In this document: piece after piece, positions 43,473 through 55,695 of the stretch
Layout: each line of letters begins with the position of its first letter
How positions within the stretch are numbered: position 1 is the stretch's first letter
From: Zasmidium citrigriseum
Lineage: Eukaryota > Ascomycota > Dothideomycetes > Mycosphaerellales > Mycosphaerellaceae
Direction: 5' to 3'
Assembly (NCBI GenBank): GCA_002786025.1
Contig: NHNW01000019.1
Coordinates: 372,001-436,000, forward strand
Length of the DNA: 64,000 bases
The notes under the pieces: model-generated
What the model was told of the DNA's origin: nothing
What the model saw: the letters and a program-made list of their open reading frames with translations, nothing else
Databases searched by the model: none
Translations under genes and position numbers: made by a program

Positions 43473-44537
43473 TTACTGGAGATAGTCCCCATTGGTCTCC
43501 TTGTGGACGATATCGAACAACGGCTTCGCGCTGAACCAGCCAGCTCGTGAAGTTCCAACGGTCTTCCATGTGTACGCGGCTTCCTCCTCGCCGATAGCAA
43601 TGGGCTTCTCGCCGCGAGATCCTGCAGCGGCCTCGGCCATGAGCTGCGAATGGCAGCACTTCTCCAGGGAAACGAACCAGAATACAGCCTGCTCCCAGTC
43701 AGCTTGGACCACCAACACCACCACGAACAAGTATCTCGACTCACCTCTTCAATCGTCTGGCCCACAGTCAAAAGCCCATGATTCTGCAACAACGCCGCCT
43801 TCTTATTCCCCAAACAAGCCGCAATATCCTTACCCTCCTTCTCCGCGAGCACAACGCCATTGAAGCTATCATACACCACATGATCGTTGTGGAACGCACA
43901 CGAGTCCTGCGTCAAAGTATCGAGCTTGCGGCCCAAAGTGCACCACGTCCGGCCGTAGATCGAATGGCTGTGCGCGGCGCAGTTGACGTCGGGGCGGGCG
44001 GCGTGGATGGCGGAGTGGATCATGTAGGCGGCCGTGTTGAGGAGTCGGCATTCACCGCCGTCGATGACTTGGCCGGAGTGGTTTACGAGGATCAGGTCGG
44101 ATTTGTTGATCATGCTAAAGGCTACTCCAAAGGGGTTCACCCAAAAGCAGTTGGGGTCGACGGGGTCGCGCATTGTGATGTGGCCTGCGACGCCCTTGGA
44201 GAGAGAGAGAGTCAATCACTGAAGGTGTGTAGCAATTTAATTGCCTACCTCGTCGAATCCATACTTGCCAAAGATGCGGAATGCAGCAGCGAGTCTGCCC
44301 TTCAGGTAATCTCGCTCCTTGTACTTGTCGTCGAACTTTTGCGGTCTGAAATACATACAGTCAGTTCAAGATCGAATGTAGAGTGCATAGACCGAATGCA
44401 TACCGTGGAAACTCAGTCATCTTTCCCTGTGCAATGTTCTTCTTGACCCCAGGCTCCAAAGGCGCCTGTCCCTCATTGACAGGGACCGTGGTGCCATTGC
44501 CGTTGGCAACGCCAACTTCTTCTGCATGTGGTGCCAT
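43473..44537 (-). CDS. Class II aldolase/adducin-domain protein
   Basis: Exons, complement(join(43473..43688,43745..44194,44249..44345,44404..44537)), give 298 residues. All three introns (56, 54 and 58 bp) keep the frame. Intron 2 has a long CT run before its acceptor. The fold is the zinc-dependent class II aldolase family (L-fuculose-phosphate aldolase, adducin head): [28 protein letters not shown], the metal site HSH in NCAAHSHSIYG, and the third His in LLQNHGLLTVG, followed by AVFWFVSLEKCC. Three zinc ligands are present, so an active lyase is plausible. Fungal members lack the actin-binding adducin tail. The physiological substrate is unknown. Confidence 0.88.
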
Positions 44538-45097
44538 ATTCAATCGATCCTTAGAGGTAATAGCAGTGAGCCGTAGCAACAAGACGGAATAGAAATCGGG
44601 GTTGGAAGAATAGTGGGAAAGAAAGTAGAACAGAACCAAGAACGACAAATCACTCAAAGAAGAGTGGCAACGAAACTCCAAGGAAAGGGCCCACGGGTAC
44701 CACGGCAGTAATATGGCCTATCCGACACGGCTAAGCTGTACGTATATCGTCGCCCTATCGTTGGCGAAAGCAACTGGGCCCAGACACCCCGCATTATCTT
44801 TTGCCTGTGCCGAAGTGGGGTTCCTCTTTTCCATTGCTCTGGGTCGTCGGCTACCGTTCGTAGAACCGCAGAGGTCCAACGTTCTGGCGGTGGGCATTCC
44901 TTCTTTAGCCGACATCGCTCGTGAAAGTCATCATCTTTCGCGAAAGATACCTCTTTTGTTGCTCATCTTTCGTCCTTGAACGCTGGATTAGTGTCGGCCG
45001 AGGCTCACGTCAAGCTTGAACCTTGACTAGCCGGCTAGATGTCCGTCAGATGCCGGGGTGTGTGTTTCATTGCCATGAATGGGATGATAATGAAGCA

Positions 45098-45162
45098 GTC
45101 GGCGTAGAAGAAGATTAGTATAGATACGAGACTCAAGTATACGAGATACCGAAAAGCACTCT
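45098..45162 (+). repeat. Degenerate direct repeat, copy 1
   Basis: About 65 bp starting GTCGGCGTAGAA. Its best-kept core (45139-45161) reads ATACGAGATACCGAAAAGC and continues ACTC. The partner copy is at 45386-45454. Confidence 0.6.
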
Positions 45163-45385
45163 GAGGGAAGTGTGCCCACATGTGGCAGACGGCTCATGAA
45201 GGGTATGAATCGCTGGATGAGCAAAAGTCAGCGTTGTTCAAGACCATGTGTACTTGGGAAGTCGTACCGTACTGGCCACGTCCTGATGATAGACATCCAT
45301 TTGAGATCCATAGATTGGATGTCCAATGTGGATACTAAAAGTGAGTAGTGCTTCGGGTACCTCTCTTCAGTGTTTGAAAGATGCG

Positions 45386-45454
45386 GTCAGCGTAGAACGG
45401 CCTTGGAGTCGAAGTCGATACGGAACAAGTCATACGAGATACGAAAAGCACTCA
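45386..45454 (+). repeat. Degenerate direct repeat, copy 2
   Basis: About 69 bp starting GTCAGCGTAGAA. Its core (45432-45453) reads ATACGAGATACGAAAAGC and continues ACTC, one base shorter than copy 1. Ends about 100 bp before the TOP2 stop codon. Confidence 0.6.
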
Positions 45455-45557
45455 GTAAAGGGGTGCTCACTTCTAGCCGTCCGTCCGCTCAAACGCCGAG
45501 AACATACTCCAAGCAAAGCCAGATATCACTTCGCTCCCTCAACTCTCACAGACCTCC

Positions 45558-48500
45558 TTAGAAAGTCTCATCCATGTCATCCTCCTCGAAATCGTCAGAT
45601 TCCTCCATGTCAACGTCGTCGTCATCCTCGTCATCGTCGTACTTGTACTTAGACTTCGGCGCTGCCGCAGCGGCACGTCTCGCACGTCCAGCAGGCTTGA
45701 CGGGGCTCTCTTCCTCATCTTCCCCGTCGCTGAGGATGTTGCTGGCAATCTCATCGACTTCATCCTCAGCCTCAGCCTCAGGCTCCTCTTCGTCGTCGGA
45801 CTCCGGCAATTTCTTCGTCGCCCGGGAGGCACCAGCCTTCGCCTGGCCTGCTTTCCTCTTCTCATAGGCCTTGGCCGCTGGAGAGAGCGTCTTCAATGCT
45901 GGAGGAGCCGCTGCGGCTGGAGCCTTCTTCTGCTTCAATGCAGCAGGCTCCTTCGCCTTCGCCTTGGCTTTGGCAGTGGCCGCCTTTGTGGCAGCGGGCT
46001 TTGCAGCAGCTTTGGCAGCAGGCTTCGGCACATCCACGTCCATCGAGTCGTTATCATCGGAGAACATGGTGGTGTTCGGCTTTGGCTTCTGGGGAGAATT
46101 CTGGGCCAATCCAGCCCAGTCAGTCTCGTCAGCAGAAATGTCTCCTTCGGTGTTCAAGGTCTTGCGGCTGGACTTCTGCTTGAGGCCATGGCTGCTAGAC
46201 GGCCGAGAAGCAGAGCCTTCATGGAAAAGGCGTGACGAGCCATTCTGGAGACCTCCGCCAATGCCCTTGGCCGCAGGCATATCACCCAGCATGTCGTCAT
46301 CAGCACCATCCGAAGACTCGTCTTCCTCAGAATCGATCGTGTACTTCGCCTTCTGTGCAGCGGCCCGGCCTGTGCGAGTGGGAGCTGGCTTGGACGACGC
46401 TTCCTTGGCCACCTCCGCAAACACATCGTCGTCCTCTTCGTCATCATCGTCCAGATCAGCCATCTTCATAGGGCGGCTGACCTTCTTTGCTACGGCCGGC
46501 TTTGGCTTGTCATCTTCCTCGGCAGCCTTCTTCGGACGGCCAGGCTTCTTAGCAGCCGGTGCCTTCTTCTCTTCAAGATCGATTGGATCTTTCTTCACGG
46601 ACGGAGGTGATTTGAAGGCATCCAGAGTCATTTGCTGCCCAGCTGGCTTCACGACAGGCTTCTGCTCTATGCCATTGACCACGGGGTAGGTTCCAGCCGG
46701 CTTCGACTCGACATTCATTGCCATCAACCCGGCGAGAGCCTTTGACTTGGTCGTCTTGGGCTTCTTTGGAGCGAAGTCGTCGTCAGAATAAGCATCGCTG
46801 TCGTTGGCCTTCCGCTTCTTTCCAGGCTTGCCTCCTATGCCAAGCTTGGCAGAAGCGCGACGACCCTTGGACCGGATCTTCTTCTCACGCTTTGATTCCT
46901 CGTCCAACATCGCGTTCCACTCTTCGAGCAGCGCATCGAGATCCGTTCCCCAGAGGTCCTGAGGCGACTTGGTTGTCAGGACGGTGATCTCGTCCTCCTT
47001 GTCGCCGATCTGCTTGCGCAGCTTCTCTACACGCTCCTGGGTCAACGACCAAATGGCCATGCCCAGCAGGTAGTCGTAGTCGCTGGCACGGGTTGCGGTC
47101 GCAGCGTCTTCAGAATCATCGTCTTCTTCCTCGACGACGGGCTCGAACTCGCCTTCCTTCTTGGCATCCACAACTTTCGGGAAGGCAGTGAAGCCCAGCT
47201 TCTGGAGCTCAGCCACCAGTACCGCCTTCTTCTTCTTGCTGACCGTGAGCTTGTTGTCAATGATCATTTGCACGAATCGAGCCTGATTCGTCAATTTTTG
47301 GAGCTCACGGTTCATCTCATCGAGCATATGAAACTTGCGCTTCTGATACATATTCAGGCGAACGTGATAGAACTCTTCCAGGATGTCCAGAGGAGTGGCG
47401 TACTTGTGGATTCTGCCCTGCGGATCGAATGCAACCAGGTTGGTTGTCGCTTGAGTTCGAGCGAGCTTGAAGGCCTCCTCGAACTTGCCCTGGTGCTTCT
47501 TAAACTCCTTCTCCTCCATCTTGATGATGAAGTGGACCTTCTCAGGCGTGTTGTACTCCGTGTAGTCCTTGATGATGGATGGCATCTTCTCGGCTTTCAG
47601 GATTTCTTCTAGCTTCTCCTTGAACTCCTGCGTCCAGTATCGCACGGGAAGCTCAGTAATCTCGATCTCGTTCTCTCCAGTGACATCGATTTTGCTTCCA
47701 AACTTGAATCTCTCGCCGTCACCGATCTGCTCGGTCTCGCCGGTCCATCCGCGGTACCAAGGCATCATTGGAAGCATTGAATCCTTGGTGGCGTCTTTCT
47801 TCATGCGACGCCGGAGATTCTCAATGACATCTTCTGGGCGGTAGTTGGGAATCGAAGTGCTCCATCCAGTGCCAATGCCATCAGCACCGTTGATAAGAAT
47901 CATCGGCACCACAGGAGTGTACATCTCGGGCTCGATCGTCTTGCCGTCGTCGGTATTGTAGGTTAGCAATGGCTCATCAGATTGGTGGAAGATGCGTCTC
48001 GCAAGCGAGGACAGCCTCGTGTAAATGTAACGAGGACTGGCCGCATCACTGCCACCTTGCAAACGAGAACCAAAGTTACCGCTTGGCTCCAAGACGTTCA
48101 TGTTATTCGACCCCACGAAGTTCTGAGCCAATCCGATGATAGTCTGCTGCAGTGAAGTTTCGCCATAAGGGTACGCAGTCAGACCAGATACTGAACCAGC
48201 CAGCTCCACCACCTTGACGTCTTTCTTGAGATTACGTCGGAAACAGGTGTACATGACCTTGCGCTGACCAGGCTTCAAGCCGTCAACGACGGACGGAATC
48301 GAACGCAGATTGTCTGCCATCGAGAAGAGGATAAGTTCTTTGTTGATGAAGTCGTTGTAGGTAATTTCGGCGGTTCCAGACATGTCGAGGTAAGTACCAG
48401 GCACGAAGTTACCCAACCAGGTCTTTCGAGCATCAGCCTTCTTCTTGGAGAAAGCCAGATCAATCAGCTCGGCCTCCCCATCTTGAATGGCGTGGAATTG

Positions 48501-50823
48501 CTTCAAGTGCTTGTCCAGATCCGAGAAGTACACTTGCGCATCGCGAGTGTCCGAAGTACCCAGTCCCTTGTAGTACTTGTGGTCCCATCCTTTCTGGTGG
48601 CCTGGCTCTTCTTTCCAGGCCTCGTATTGAGGCATCGTAAAGAAGTCGTGTTGGGCCTTGGGGTTCTTTGGATCTCCCTTCCAGACCTTGACAATGGGCG
48701 TGATGAACTCCATTAGGAAGCCAGGAAGCTTCAACAGAGAAGGGAACTGGACTTGCAGAAAGTTGATGAGCAGTCCCTTGATGTGAGAGCCGTCGTGATC
48801 CTGATCCGTCATGATCATCAGATGACCGTATCGCAAGCCTTTTGTGTCTGTGTACTCCTTCTTGTGCTGCAAGCCCAGGAACTTCTTGATGTTTTGGATT
48901 TCCTGGTTCTTGGAGATCTGGTCGATAGAGGCATCTCGGACGTTGAGAATCTTACCACGAAGTGGAAAGACACCGAACAGATCAGGATTGACGACAGCTC
49001 GACCAGCCAAAGCCAGCAATGAGGCAGAATCACCTTCTGTCAGGATCAAGGTGCACTTGTAGCCGTCCTTGGTGCCAGCCTTGTTCGCATCTGTAAGTTT
49101 TGCATTGTTCATGCGCTGCCGACGGTTGCCATCTGACTTCGCTAGCACCTTGTCGGCCTTCTGCTGAGCAAAGTGGATGATGTTGGTGACCGCCTCAGTC
49201 TTCGCAATGTCTTTCAAGAACTTCTCGCTGACCTGCGGCTTGCTGCCAAAAGCGCTGACCTTAGTCGTGAGCTGCTCCTTGGTCTGAGATGTGAAGGCTG
49301 GGTTGACGATCAAGGCGTTGACGAAAAGGAAGATGTGGTTCTTGATCTGAGCCTTCTTCAGCTTCACGCCGCCCTTGTTCTTCTTGTTCACGATCTCCTC
49401 CAACTTGTCGATGATCTGATCCGCGATATAGTTGACGTGGGTTCCTCCAGAAGTCGTAGAGATCGAGTTTACGAATGAGACCTGCTGGAAGGATCCATCC
49501 GAGACTGCAAATCCGATCTCCCACCGCTCGTGTGGGTTGTCGGTCAAGATGACTTGCTCTGGCGCCGTGCCATCGTTTGCGAGGTTCTCAGTCTTGATGG
49601 CCTTGGTGTACATCTCCATGTATTGCTTGAACTTGCCGATATTGATTCGCTTGTTGTTCAAGGATACTTTCACACCCTTGCAGGTGCCAGCCATGTCGTA
49701 GACTCGACGCTTTACGAGTGCTTCAAAGTCCTCATCCATCTTGTCCATTCCGAACTTGCTAAAGTCGGGCTTGAATGTGATCTGAGTGTAGTCTTCGTCC
49801 TTGGTCTTTTCGATCTTGGCTTTGCCCATGACGCTCATGTTGTTGCGCCAAGTCTGACGATATCGCTGCTTCGTCTTCTTGTCGACGGTGTCAAGCTGGA
49901 ACTCAGTGCTGTAGATGTTGGTGAGCTTGGCTCCATATCCGTTGCGACCACCGGTAACTTTGGCCTCGTCGTCATCGTAGTTGGAGGACGTGAGAAGGTG
50001 CCCGAAGATCATTTCCGGAATGTAGATGCCTTCCTTTCCATGAATCTCGACCGGAATACCCTTGCCGTTGTTCTTGACAGATATGACACCCTGATCTGCA
50101 TTCACCCAGACTTCCAGCTTGTTCATGTTCTTGTCACGCTGCTTGTTGTCCGCCGCGTTGACCAGGATTTCGTCAAAGATCTTGTATAGACCGGGCACGA
50201 AGCTGACCTTTCGGTTCTCCATCGTCTCGGTCTCGGAGTTGAAGACCCATAGCTGCTCGGTCGTTCGCTCTACTGAGCCAATGTATGTGTCTGGGCGCTT
50301 GAGGATGTGTTCAAGTTGGGTGAGCTTCTGGTATTGCTCAGTCGATCCGCCCTTCTTCGAGCCTGGGTTGGCTACTGGCACATCCATGAAGCTCTCGTTC
50401 TCGACCTCAGCGAGAGGCTTGGCGGCCGTCTTCTTAGGCGCAGGTGCCTTCTTCTGCTTCTTGGCGGATGGAGGTGTATTCGATAGGAGCGAGTCGTCGT
50501 TATCGGAGGCGTCGTTCATATCAAGGTCGGTGTTCTCCTCATCAGAGTCGGGTTTGGCACGTTTCTTCGGCTTTGGCGCTGCCTTCGGTGCCGACTTTGA
50601 TGCTGCCGGCTTGACTGTCTTGGTGAGAGTGGTTTGTTTGGTGGCTTTTGGTTTTGGAGCGGCGGCAGCTTTCTTCGCTGGTGCCTTGGCCTTCTATAGG
50701 TTTGTTAGCATGTGAAGTTGAGTGAAGCAGCCCAAGTGAGAGGTGACGTACTGCCTTTGGCTTGGGCTCGAAGTCACTCGAGGCGTCCACATCGAAAGTG
50801 GACCCGTCCATAGAGTCGTCCAT
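45558..50823 (-). CDS. TOP2: DNA topoisomerase II
   Basis: Exons, complement(join(45558..50693,50752..50823)), give 1735 residues. The 58-bp intron (GTACGT...CTAAC...TATAG) lies after codon 24. This enzyme passes one duplex through another with ATP and is essential for chromosome segregation. The GHKL ATPase region has KRPDTYIGSVE and the phosphate loop GRNGYGAKL (about 273). The TOPRIM domain has EGDSAS (about 577-582), PLRGKILNVRDAS and metal-binding DQDHDGSHI (about 654-662). The cleavage domain has the active-site Tyr of SPRYIYTRL at about 913 and the following FHQSDEPLL. The C-terminal 400 residues are a disordered, alternating Lys and Asp/Glu tail, typical of nuclear localisation and regulation, with a highly acidic last 40 residues. 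Confidence 0.97.
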
Positions 50824-51581
50824 GTCCCGAGGAAGGGCGCGCGTAGGCGCGTTTTTTGGTTAGTATTGGTCGTAAAACGAGCGCATTCGCAGCTCGACTG
50901 TCGAATGCTGCATGTAAAGGTCTGTCGGAGGAAAGGCGGTCTTCGTGAAGGGTGTTGTGGTGGTGGATGTGGCGGGAGAAAGGAAGCAGCAGCGGGAGTG
51001 TTTACTTGTTGATGGCCCCTCGCTAGCGCGTTTCGCTGGCAGGGCAAAATAAGCTTTAAGATTACCGGCTCGGCTCGTGCGCGCATGCATGCAGCTTCGC
51101 GCGCGAGTCGAGTGAATGGCCGCAAGAATCACATGCGCGGGGCATTTGTCGAATTTTCCATTCAGTCAACGTTGATGGCTTGTTGAAAAAGATCTGTACG
51201 CTGCGATTTGCAAGTCTGGGCGTTAGTAGGCCTCAATGAACTGTGAAAGACTAGACCCAAGACATTCGAGAGTCACATTCGCCCTGTTCGCTTCATTTCA
51301 CTGACTACCCTCTCCCTGCGTAGCTTTATGAATAGTGATACCGGGCGCACGAAGACTTCGTACTTTTGAAAACTTGCTCGTTGCTTCATCGTAAGAAGTA
51401 TTTCAGGTCCAGCCATTCCCGCAGCAGATCGCTTCATAACAGAGACCTCACTTTGCCTCTACTTCCATATATGCACCTTGGTCGTAGTGCTGCCTGAGTC
51501 TTCGAATATCTCAAAACCCTCCCAACGCCTCGCTAACCCAAGCAGTCAATTCCATCCCGTCGATATTATAGCACCGCAGTA
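50824..51581. other. Intergenic, TOP2 promoter
   Basis: Minus-strand promoter of TOP2 and the 3' flank of SNU23. No gene is supported. Confidence 0.5.
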
Positions 51582-52223
51582 TCAACATATGATCCCATCA
51601 TTCTCAACCTTCACCTCCGGAACACCCTGCCCATCCTTCGTCTTCCTCCTCTTCTCATTCCTCTTCCGCCGCTTCTCCTCCCTCTCCTGCTCAGCCTGCT
51701 CCGCAGCAACCTGTATCCTCGTTCCCAAATCCACCACCTCCCTCGCCTTCTCCTCTTCCCGCTTCCTCTTCAAATACTCAAACCGCTCCACAACATCCTC
51801 CAACGTCGCCTGCTTGACCTCCCCACTCTCCCCAGTCGCAACCAAATGCTGCCGACTATTCAAATGCTCCACAAACTGCAAATTGTCCTTGAACGTCAAG
51901 TCGCAAGCGTCGCAGTAGAATCCAGCGCTCTTGCCACGCTTTCCTTGGCCTGCGCCGGCTGCTACTAGTTGGGTCTTGCCGACTTGGTCTGCGACGTTGA
52001 GTCGCGCTTTTCGCGCTTCGGTGTCTCGAGCGTCTTCGGGGGTTGAGGCTCGTCGGATGTATTTCTTGCCCGCTGCTGCGGCTTCGTGTCGTGCTTTGGC
52101 CTCTTCTTTGACTTTTTGGTCGCGGTCGGCGGCTTTTGCGGCGTATTCGTCGCGGTCCCATGTTTTGCGGAAGGAGGTGTCGCTGGCGGCTTTGGCGCCG
52201 TATGCGCCTTTTCGTTCGCTCAT
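51582..52223 (-). CDS. SNU23: U4/U6.U5 tri-snRNP zinc-finger protein Snu23
   Basis: Intronless, 213 residues. The start MSERKGAYGAKAASDTSFRKTWDRDEY is the conserved Snu23/ZMAT2 N-terminus. A matrin-type C2H2 zinc finger at about 103-127 (FYCDACDLTFKDNLQFVEHLNSRQHL) is followed by a long basic and acidic helix (EDVVERFEYLKRKREEEKAREVVDL) that runs along the spliceosome in known structures. This is a component of pre-B/B-complex spliceosomes that supports 5' splice site transfer. The Lys/Arg-rich tail with a short acidic end is as expected. Length is close to the family norm. Confidence 0.93.
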   Translation of the reverse strand: MSERKGAYGAKAASDTSFRKTWDRDEYAAKAADRDQKVKEEAKARHEAAAAGKKYIRRASTPEDARDTEARKARLNVADQVGKTQLVAAGAGQGKRGKSAGFYCDACDLTFKDNLQFVEHLNSRQHLVATGESGEVKQATLEDVVERFEYLKRKREEEKAREVVDLGTRIQVAAEQAEQEREEKRRKRNEKRRKTKDGQGVPEVKVENDGIIC

Positions 52224-52694
52224 TCTTGTGAGGTGTGTTTGTCAGGAAGTCAGAGGTCAGAGGTCGGGCTCTTGAAGTATGCTATGTGGGAAGGCCTGAG
52301 TCCAGCGGTATGAGAAATACTGCGAGATGCAACATTCACTTCATGTGCACTTCGCTGACGCTCGGCAACTTGTCATCCGATCAAGACCTCAGAAGGTCCA
52401 TTGGCAAGGATGTGCCCTGCCATTTGGAAGAGTGTACCCTCGCATCTCTAACCAAATCCTTCCCTGTGCTCATGCTGACTGGAAGGATGTAATGATCAGC
52501 TTCGAAGCTTCCTCTTTGCTGTCCAATCCTACGATGAGTACCAGAAGCAATATCCTTCACCTGCTGACTGTATAGTGCAGGATCGTAGCTAGAGATAAAA
52601 TGCCGTCTACGTTCCCAAGTTCACTGTCCGTCGTTCTCTATAGCGTAACCTGTCCAGAGTCGACCCCATCTAAGGCAAGAAGGCATCATCCAAA
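52224..52694. other. Divergent promoter region, SNU23 / CmcJ-like gene
   Basis: 471 bp between two divergent start codons. Short frames only. Confidence 0.5.
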
Positions 52695-53603
52695 ATGGCG
52701 GCAGTCTCAGCAACCATAAACTACATGCACCCCTTCGAGGAGACCAAAATTAAACTCAGCCCTCGCATGGCCGGTTTCAGACGTCAGCAATGGAACAAGC
52801 AACCCGCCAAAGTCCACGACACCAGAGGCCACGAGCAAGACTTCACCCTCGACAAGCAAGGCTTCCAGATCATCAAAGACCCATTCCCAGTGCCAGCTAC
52901 CGTCTTCGAGGACAACGCCGCAGTCGAATCTACCTACTACGACCACGTCACCGACCTGCTTAAGAAGGAGCTAGGCTGCAGTAAAGTCTACATCCTTACA
53001 TCGAAGACTCGCGAGGTCACCTGGTCCGATAGCATCAAGGCAGACGTTGATAAGCCCGACGAGGAAGCCGAAAAGGCGGTCCAGAACGGTCATATCGCTT
53101 TTCCTCATGTCGACTACTCCTACGACGGGGCTCCGGCTTTCGTCAAGCGCCTCGCCACCACCCCGCGACCAGCGGACAACCACGCCGGCCGACCACTTCC
53201 TGACGACGAAACCATGGCTCTTATCAAAAAGCACCGCTGGGCCATGATCAACTTCTGGCAACCAATCCGCAACCCCGTCACCCGCGACGCTCTAGCCGTC
53301 TGCGATGCTCGTACCGTACCTGACGAAGACCTCTTTGAAGATCTACCGGAGACAATTCAGGAGATCAAGAAGTTCGCAACCTGGTACATGAAGGCTCCGA
53401 GCAATGGCGGGCATAAGTGGTACTACCATAGCGATATGCGTCCTGATGAGGCTTTGCTTATCAAGTGTTTTGATTCTAAGACTGATGGTCGGGCGAGAAG
53501 GTGTCCACATACGTCGTTCACTGGTGATAAGGATCATGGGCCTGTGAGGTCGTCTGTTGAGGTTAGGACGTTGGTTTGTTGGGAGGATCAAGATGCAGAG
53601 TGA
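52695..53603 (+). CDS. CmcJ/NvfI-family oxidoreductase (AsaB/GA4-desaturase-like)
   Basis: Intronless, 302 residues, start context CAAAATGGCGG. The order of motifs matches the fungal family of small non-heme iron oxidases that includes AsaB, NvfI and the GA4 desaturase-like proteins: an N-terminal beta region, TYYDHVTDLLKKELG, HVDYS (HxD iron ligands), RWAMINFWQPIRNPV, LAVCDARTV, WYYHSDMRPDEALLIKCFDS, then PHTSFT and RSSVEVRTLVCW. Members perform hydroxylation, desaturation or related oxidations in secondary metabolism. The neighbour downstream on the other strand is an MFS transporter, the only hint of a pathway. No synthase gene lies in the window, so the substrate is unknown. Confidence 0.85.
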   Translation: MAAVSATINYMHPFEETKIKLSPRMAGFRRQQWNKQPAKVHDTRGHEQDFTLDKQGFQIIKDPFPVPATVFEDNAAVESTYYDHVTDLLKKELGCSKVYILTSKTREVTWSDSIKADVDKPDEEAEKAVQNGHIAFPHVDYSYDGAPAFVKRLATTPRPADNHAGRPLPDDETMALIKKHRWAMINFWQPIRNPVTRDALAVCDARTVPDEDLFEDLPETIQEIKKFATWYMKAPSNGGHKWYYHSDMRPDEALLIKCFDSKTDGRARRCPHTSFTGDKDHGPVRSSVEVRTLVCWEDQDAE

Positions 53604-53749
53604 TTGGTGAGAGGAAGAGTAGTGCAGGAAGATCGCCCTTTGCAAAGATTCTCAAATCCTGTTGAATCCACCATTATCTTCATCAAAGTCATACACATCA
53701 CCGTCTATGTATCCAACACTCCCTATTCACAGCCGATTCCTACATCCTC

Positions 53750-55695
53750 TTACATCCTATGAACAGAATCATTCCGACTCCACCTCCGAAACGTCTTCCC
53801 AAAATAATAAAACGGCACCGCAAACAAACACCACAACGTAATCAAACTCATATTCGTCATAATCGGCGGGATAAAACCCGACTTCTCCACCCACGGCGTG
53901 ATGAACTCCGCGAAGCCATAGCCCCAGACGTTCTTGTTGACGGTGATGGAGACCATCAGGGAGCCGGCGACGGGCTTGTAGGAGTCCACGGAGTAGGTCG
54001 TGGCCATGGCGGGCAGAGCGGCGACTTGGATGCCGGCGCAGGCGTAGCCGATGATGACGATGGCTTCCCAGGGCCATTTGCGGTCGTAGCCGAAGGCGAC
54101 GATGAAGTTGCCGAGGATCATTATGAGGACGTAGGGGACTGGAGGGCATGTTAGTAGGAGTTTGGAGGATGAGTGGTGGGTTACGTACTCATGGCTGGCA
54201 ATCGCATCTCAGGTTCACGGATTCCGTTATTCTTCTTCGTGGCCCTGGCACTGACCCAGTCGCTGAAAGGGCCTGCTGTGGCGAGGCCAATGCCAGCTCC
54301 GATGAGGATAGCGAAGTTCATGAATCCGATGCTCTGCGAGTCGAAGTTGTATGGAGGTGCAGCAAAGTTCTGAGACTGAGTCAAGTTGATCGTCAGGAAC
54401 GAGCTGCAAGTCCAGGAGACGACGAACGACGAGAACTCAACGATCGGGAACATGAACAGCTTCCAGGGAATCCAGAGGTCAATCAAGATGGACTTGATTG
54501 GATTGGCACAGGGAGTGTACAGTCCCCATTGCTTCCTGTTTGGCGTGCCTTTGCCGAGCCATGGGTCTCGTTCGGCGGTGTCCTGATGCGTAAGGGATGT
54601 GTTGGTTGCAACCTCGACGACTGAGCCAACCTTCTCTGCTTCTTCGGCCGCTTCGCCACTGCTGGAGCTCTTCTGGGGAGACACGCTTCGCTTGTTGTGA
54701 TCGAGCTCGTCTGGATGAACTCTATGCCACTTGGTCTCTGGGAACATGACTGGGCGGTGTTAGGAAAGTCATGGTGCACCAATAGGCGCTCGACTCACAG
54801 ATCACCATGATCAGCGATAGCCCGATCAAGCCAGTATTGAACCACCAGAAGTTGCGCCAGCCGACGTGGAGACTCATCGATCCACTGACGATCTGCTATC
54901 TCGTTAGCGTGTGTCAAAACAAAGAATAGGTTGCGCGCAGGCTTACAGGTCCGACCATCAAGCTACCCATGTAGGCTACCCAGTAGAGGGTGTTCCAAAA
55001 ACCGCGGTCGTGCAGGAAGAAGATGTCTGCAATGACTGCAGGCTGGATAGTCTCTGCTGGGCCGGCTCCAATGCCGTTCAGCACGCAGGCGCCCATGAAA
55101 CTTGAGTATGTCATTGCTTTTGCGCGCCATATTGAGGAGGCCAGGCAAACGAGTTGTGAGAAGATGTATACCGGTCGTCGTCCGAATGAAGTGCTCAAAG
55201 GTACCCTTCGCATTCATTAGCCCTGAGAGAGTGTGTGAAGTCATCGGACGGACTTACCAGATGAAGTTGCTGAAGCCAAGGACCAGAATCGCAACACCGG
55301 TGAACTTGACGACCTTTGAAACGCTTGAGTCAGCCACGGTCTTGCCTACCCTTTCTGTGCCACCTTACCGCCGCAAGATCAGAGTCGAATTCTTTGATGT
55401 AGTATGGGAACATGGGCGCGAGCGCAAGGGGCCCAAAGCCTTGCGTGAAGGACACGCTTGTCGAGGCTATGATGGCCATGGCCTTCCAAAATGTGCTCCA
55501 GTTGAGCGGATCATGAGGGTCGTCGGAGGGCTGAGGGACCAGGACGTGTGATTTGCCTTTGACGAAGTGATGGGATCCGACATCTGCCATGACCTCCGTG
55601 CCAGGCAGGATCTCGACATTGAGCTCATTCTCCAGCTCACGGAGCTCCTGATCGCGTGTAAGTGGATCGCCGAAGCGAATGTGAAGATGTCTCAT
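53750..55695 (-). CDS. Major facilitator superfamily transporter
   Basis: Six exons, complement(join(53750..54138,54189..54749,54799..54892,54947..55205,55258..55313,55369..55695)), give 561 residues. The five introns are 49-55 bp and all phases fit. The cytosolic N-terminus ends DDPHDPLNWSTFWKA, a signature of fungal MFS drug/toxin antiporters and related carriers. Helices follow (e.g. VVKFTGVAILVLGFSNFIW, with the loop motif VPLSTSFGRRPVYIFS), a central hydrophilic loop with RDPWLGKG, and six further helices. It resembles 12-TM proton-coupled transporters of the DHA1 type. An alternative first exon (ATG at 55729 spliced by GTAACG...GATCAG to ELRELENEL) is also open, but the TATA at 55748 favours the ATG at 55695. 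The cargo is unknown. Confidence 0.87.

Larger units (their letters stand above)
44538..45557. other. 1-kb intergenic region holding a degenerate direct duplication
   Basis: Between the aldolase-like gene promoter and the 3' end of TOP2. It carries the two repeat copies listed separately. No gene is supported. Confidence 0.5.

Noticed and set aside
45871..46689. 272-codon plus-strand frame opposite the TOP2 tail
   Set aside because: Reverse complement of the Lys/Asp/Glu-rich C-terminal region. Its Ser/Phe/Ala-rich sequence is an artefact of that composition.
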